Assembly: GCA_001797695.1 (NCBI GenBank)
Contig: MGQD01000156.1
Span: 1 to 9,621, forward strand
From: Deltaproteobacteria bacterium RBG_13_49_15
GTDB taxonomy: Bacteria; Desulfobacterota; Desulfobacteria; Desulfobacterales; UBA2156
Direction: 5' to 3'
DNA length: 9,621 bases
Under the pieces are notes generated by a model that was given only the letters and a program-made list of their open reading frames with translations, was not told the origin of the DNA and made no database searches. Position numbers and translations under genes: made by a program. Positions 8,588 to 9,621 of this stretch are shown here, one piece after another; position 1 is the stretch's first letter; every line of letters begins with the position of its first letter.

Positions 8588-8737
8588 ATTTTTGTAACTG
8601 CGCCTGCTGGCTCAACTCCTGTCAGGTTTTTGACAACCGTTTCAGCGACACCGTTTCCCTTTTCCTGCTTTGGGCAGAATGTCGGGGAGCATTACGTAAA
8701 TCGATAGTTCATGTTATGCTAAGATTAAGGGGACTGT
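8588..8737 (+). promoter_or_regulatory. Putative 5' leader of rpsL
   Basis: These bases lie between the predicted start site and the rpsL ATG and hold no credible ORF. Short complementary segments are visible: TGTCA (8620-8624) with TGACA (8631-8635); CGACA (8646-8650) with TGTCG (8680-8684) enclosing CTGC (8665-8668) with GCAG (8674-8677). The last two nest and could form a small two-part hairpin. The stems are only 4-5 bp, so structure is not proven. The leader is a candidate place for feedback control by S7 or S12, because the rpsL-rpsG gap is too short for the E. coli type site. Confidence 0.3.
8727..8732 (+). promoter_or_regulatory. Ribosome binding site of rpsL
   Basis: AAGGGG with a five-base spacer to the ATG at 8738. 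It fixes the start at the codon giving MPTINQLVRK, the universal S12 N-terminus. Confidence 0.75.
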
Positions 8738-9109
8738 ATGCCGACCATTAATCAACTGGTAAGAAAAGGAAGAGAGAGGGCAAAGAAGAAAATTACTACC
8801 CCCGCCCTTCGGGGAGCCCCGCAAAAGAGAGGGGTTTGCACTCGGGTTTATACGACGACGCCGAAAAAACCGAACTCCGCACTTCGGAAAGTCGCGAGAG
8901 TGAGACTGACCAGCGGAGTGGAAGTCACTGCATATATACCGGGAATCGGCCATAATCTTCAGGAGCATGCGGTGGTTTTAGTGCGCGGCGGACGGGTGAA
9001 AGACCTTCCGGGCGTCCGGTACCATATTATCCGCGGGACTCTGGATACGCTTGGAGTGGAGGATCGGAAAAAAAGCAGATCCAAGTACGGCTCAAAAAAG
9101 CCCAAATGA
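8738..9109 (+). CDS. rpsL: 30S ribosomal protein S12
   Basis: Encodes S12 (123 residues), which sits at the 30S decoding centre and helps check codon-anticodon pairing. Length and start match E. coli S12 residue for residue. Visible hallmarks are the N-terminal extension MPTINQLVRK, QKRGVCTRVYTTTPKKPNSALRK split around residues 29-51, GHNLQEH (71-77) and RGGRVKDLPGVRYH (83-96). Lys43 and Lys88, the residues changed in streptomycin-resistant mutants, are both wild type, so no ribosomal streptomycin resistance is predicted from S12. Asp89, the site methylthiolated by RimO in bacteria that have it, is conserved. The gene lies 246 bases after rpoC behind its own promoter and 25 bases before rpsG, as in a str operon. 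Nothing in the protein is unusual. Confidence 0.99.
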   Translation: MPTINQLVRKGRERAKKKITTPALRGAPQKRGVCTRVYTTTPKKPNSALRKVARVRLTSGVEVTAYIPGIGHNLQEHAVVLVRGGRVKDLPGVRYHIIRGTLDTLGVEDRKKSRSKYGSKKPK

Positions 9110-9121
9110 TGTTTAACCCAT

Positions 9122-9126
9122 AGGTG
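9122..9126 (+). promoter_or_regulatory. Ribosome binding site of rpsG
   Basis: AGGTG in the 25-base rpsL-rpsG gap, with an eight-base spacer to the ATG at 9135. It supports the start giving MPRRREVAER, the normal S7 N-terminus. Confidence 0.6.
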
Positions 9127-9134
9127 AAAAAGAG

Positions 9135-9605
9135 ATGCCGAGAAGAAGAGAAGTTGCGGAGCGGGAAATCATAACCGACTCCAAATATGACAGCAAGCTT
9201 GTTGCCAAGTTTATAAATGCGTTGATGAAGCGGGGGAAAAAAAGCATTGCCGAAGCCATACTTTACGATGCATTCGACATCATTGAAAAGAAAGTCAATG
9301 AATCTCCATTGAAAGTCTTTGAGCAGGCGGTGGAGAACGTAAAACCGATCATCGAAGTCAAATCGAGACGGGTCGGTGGATCGACATATCAGGTTCCAAC
9401 AGAAGTCCGTTCATCCAGACGGATGGCACTCGGGATTCGATGGATCATCAGTTACGCCTCAAGCCGTTCGGAAAAAGGGATGTCCAGGAAGCTGGCAGGA
9501 GAATTGATGGATGCGGCGAACCAAAAGGGGTCTGCTGTGAAGAAGCGGGAAGACACACACAAGATGGCCGAAGCAAACAAGGCGTTTGCTCATTATCGAT
9601 GGTAG
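9135..9605 (+). CDS. rpsG: 30S ribosomal protein S7
   Basis: Encodes S7 (156 residues), the primary binder that nucleates folding of the 16S rRNA 3' domain (30S head) and lines the E site. The length equals the common bacterial form. Seen: basic N-terminus MPRRR; helical core with KFINALMKRGKK (25-36); AVENVKP (65-71); the rRNA-contacting beta hairpin EVKSRRVGGSTYQVP (74-88); MALGIRWIISYA (97-108); and the C-terminal helix ending AFAHYRW. In E. coli S7 is the translational repressor of its operon, acting at a structured rpsL-rpsG spacer of about 100 bases. Here the spacer is 25 bases, so regulation must use another site or be absent. The gene is complete and normal, and is probably cotranscribed with rpsL and a following fusA. 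Confidence 0.99.
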   Translation: MPRRREVAEREIITDSKYDSKLVAKFINALMKRGKKSIAEAILYDAFDIIEKKVNESPLKVFEQAVENVKPIIEVKSRRVGGSTYQVPTEVRSSRRMALGIRWIISYASSRSEKGMSRKLAGELMDAANQKGSAVKKREDTHKMAEANKAFAHYRW

Positions 9606-9616
9606 AGCAAACACAC

Positions 9617-9621
9617 GGAGG
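9617..9621 (+). promoter_or_regulatory. Shine-Dalgarno of the next gene, probably fusA
   Basis: GGAGG, a perfect anti-16S match, occupies the last five bases, 12 bases after the rpsG stop. A start codon should follow within about 5-10 bases of the right edge. In most bacteria with this order the next gene is fusA (elongation factor G), but no coding sequence of it is visible here. Confidence 0.55.

Noticed and set aside
8630..8635. Second TTGACA as a -35 element
   Set aside because: No -10-like hexamer lies 15-19 bases downstream; the sequence there is C/T-rich.
8712..8720. Extended -10 element TGTTATGCT just before rpsL
   Set aside because: Transcription would start inside the ribosome binding site of rpsL, leaving no usable leader, and no matching -35 was seen.
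8714..8968. Reverse-strand 84-codon frame covering the start of rpsL
   Set aside because: It is antisense to rpsL, with low-complexity serine/glycine-rich sequence and no support as a gene.

Overview
This window is a bacterial transcription and translation housekeeping locus, all on the + strand: the 3' nearly complete part of rpoB (RNA polymerase beta), complete rpoC (beta'), then rpsL (ribosomal protein S12) and rpsG (S7). It ends in a strong Shine-Dalgarno sequence that probably serves fusA, the usual next gene of the str operon. The order rpoB-rpoC-rpsL-rpsG is common in bacteria. Base composition is moderate, near 50% GC by eye. Beta carries proteobacterial-type insertions, and beta' carries a long insertion in the trigger loop (SI3-like). 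Together these suggest a Gram-negative lineage such as Nitrospirota, Methylomirabilota or Desulfobacterota. This is a judgement from sequence style and was not tested by a tree.

Layout: bases 1-4083 are rpoB, open at the left edge with roughly ten N-terminal residues outside the window. One base later, rpoC runs 4085-8491 and is probably translationally coupled to rpoB. A 246-base gap (8492-8737) holds a GC-rich perfect palindrome just after rpoC, a consensus-like sigma70 promoter (TTGACA / TATAAT, spacer 15) and a leader of about 150 bases ahead of rpsL (8738-9109). rpsG (9135-9605) follows after only 25 bases.

The most striking item lies inside rpoC. At beta' residues 573-672 (bases 5801-6100) there is an in-frame module of about 100 residues absent from E. 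coli beta'. It reads as a parvulin (PpiC/rotamase-type) peptidyl-prolyl isomerase domain. It replaces the short turn joining the conserved IIP-type strand to the PFE/VNK segment, about 60 residues before the secondary-channel rim helices. Both parvulin histidines are kept, but the acidic/Cys catalytic position is alanine and the GGDLG motif is degraded. This suggests a binding or chaperone-like role, or a weakened enzyme, built into the core RNA polymerase. Every other conserved beta' element is intact, including both zinc sites, the Mg-binding NADFDGDQM, the F-loop, the bridge helix and the trigger loop, so the polymerase should be functional.
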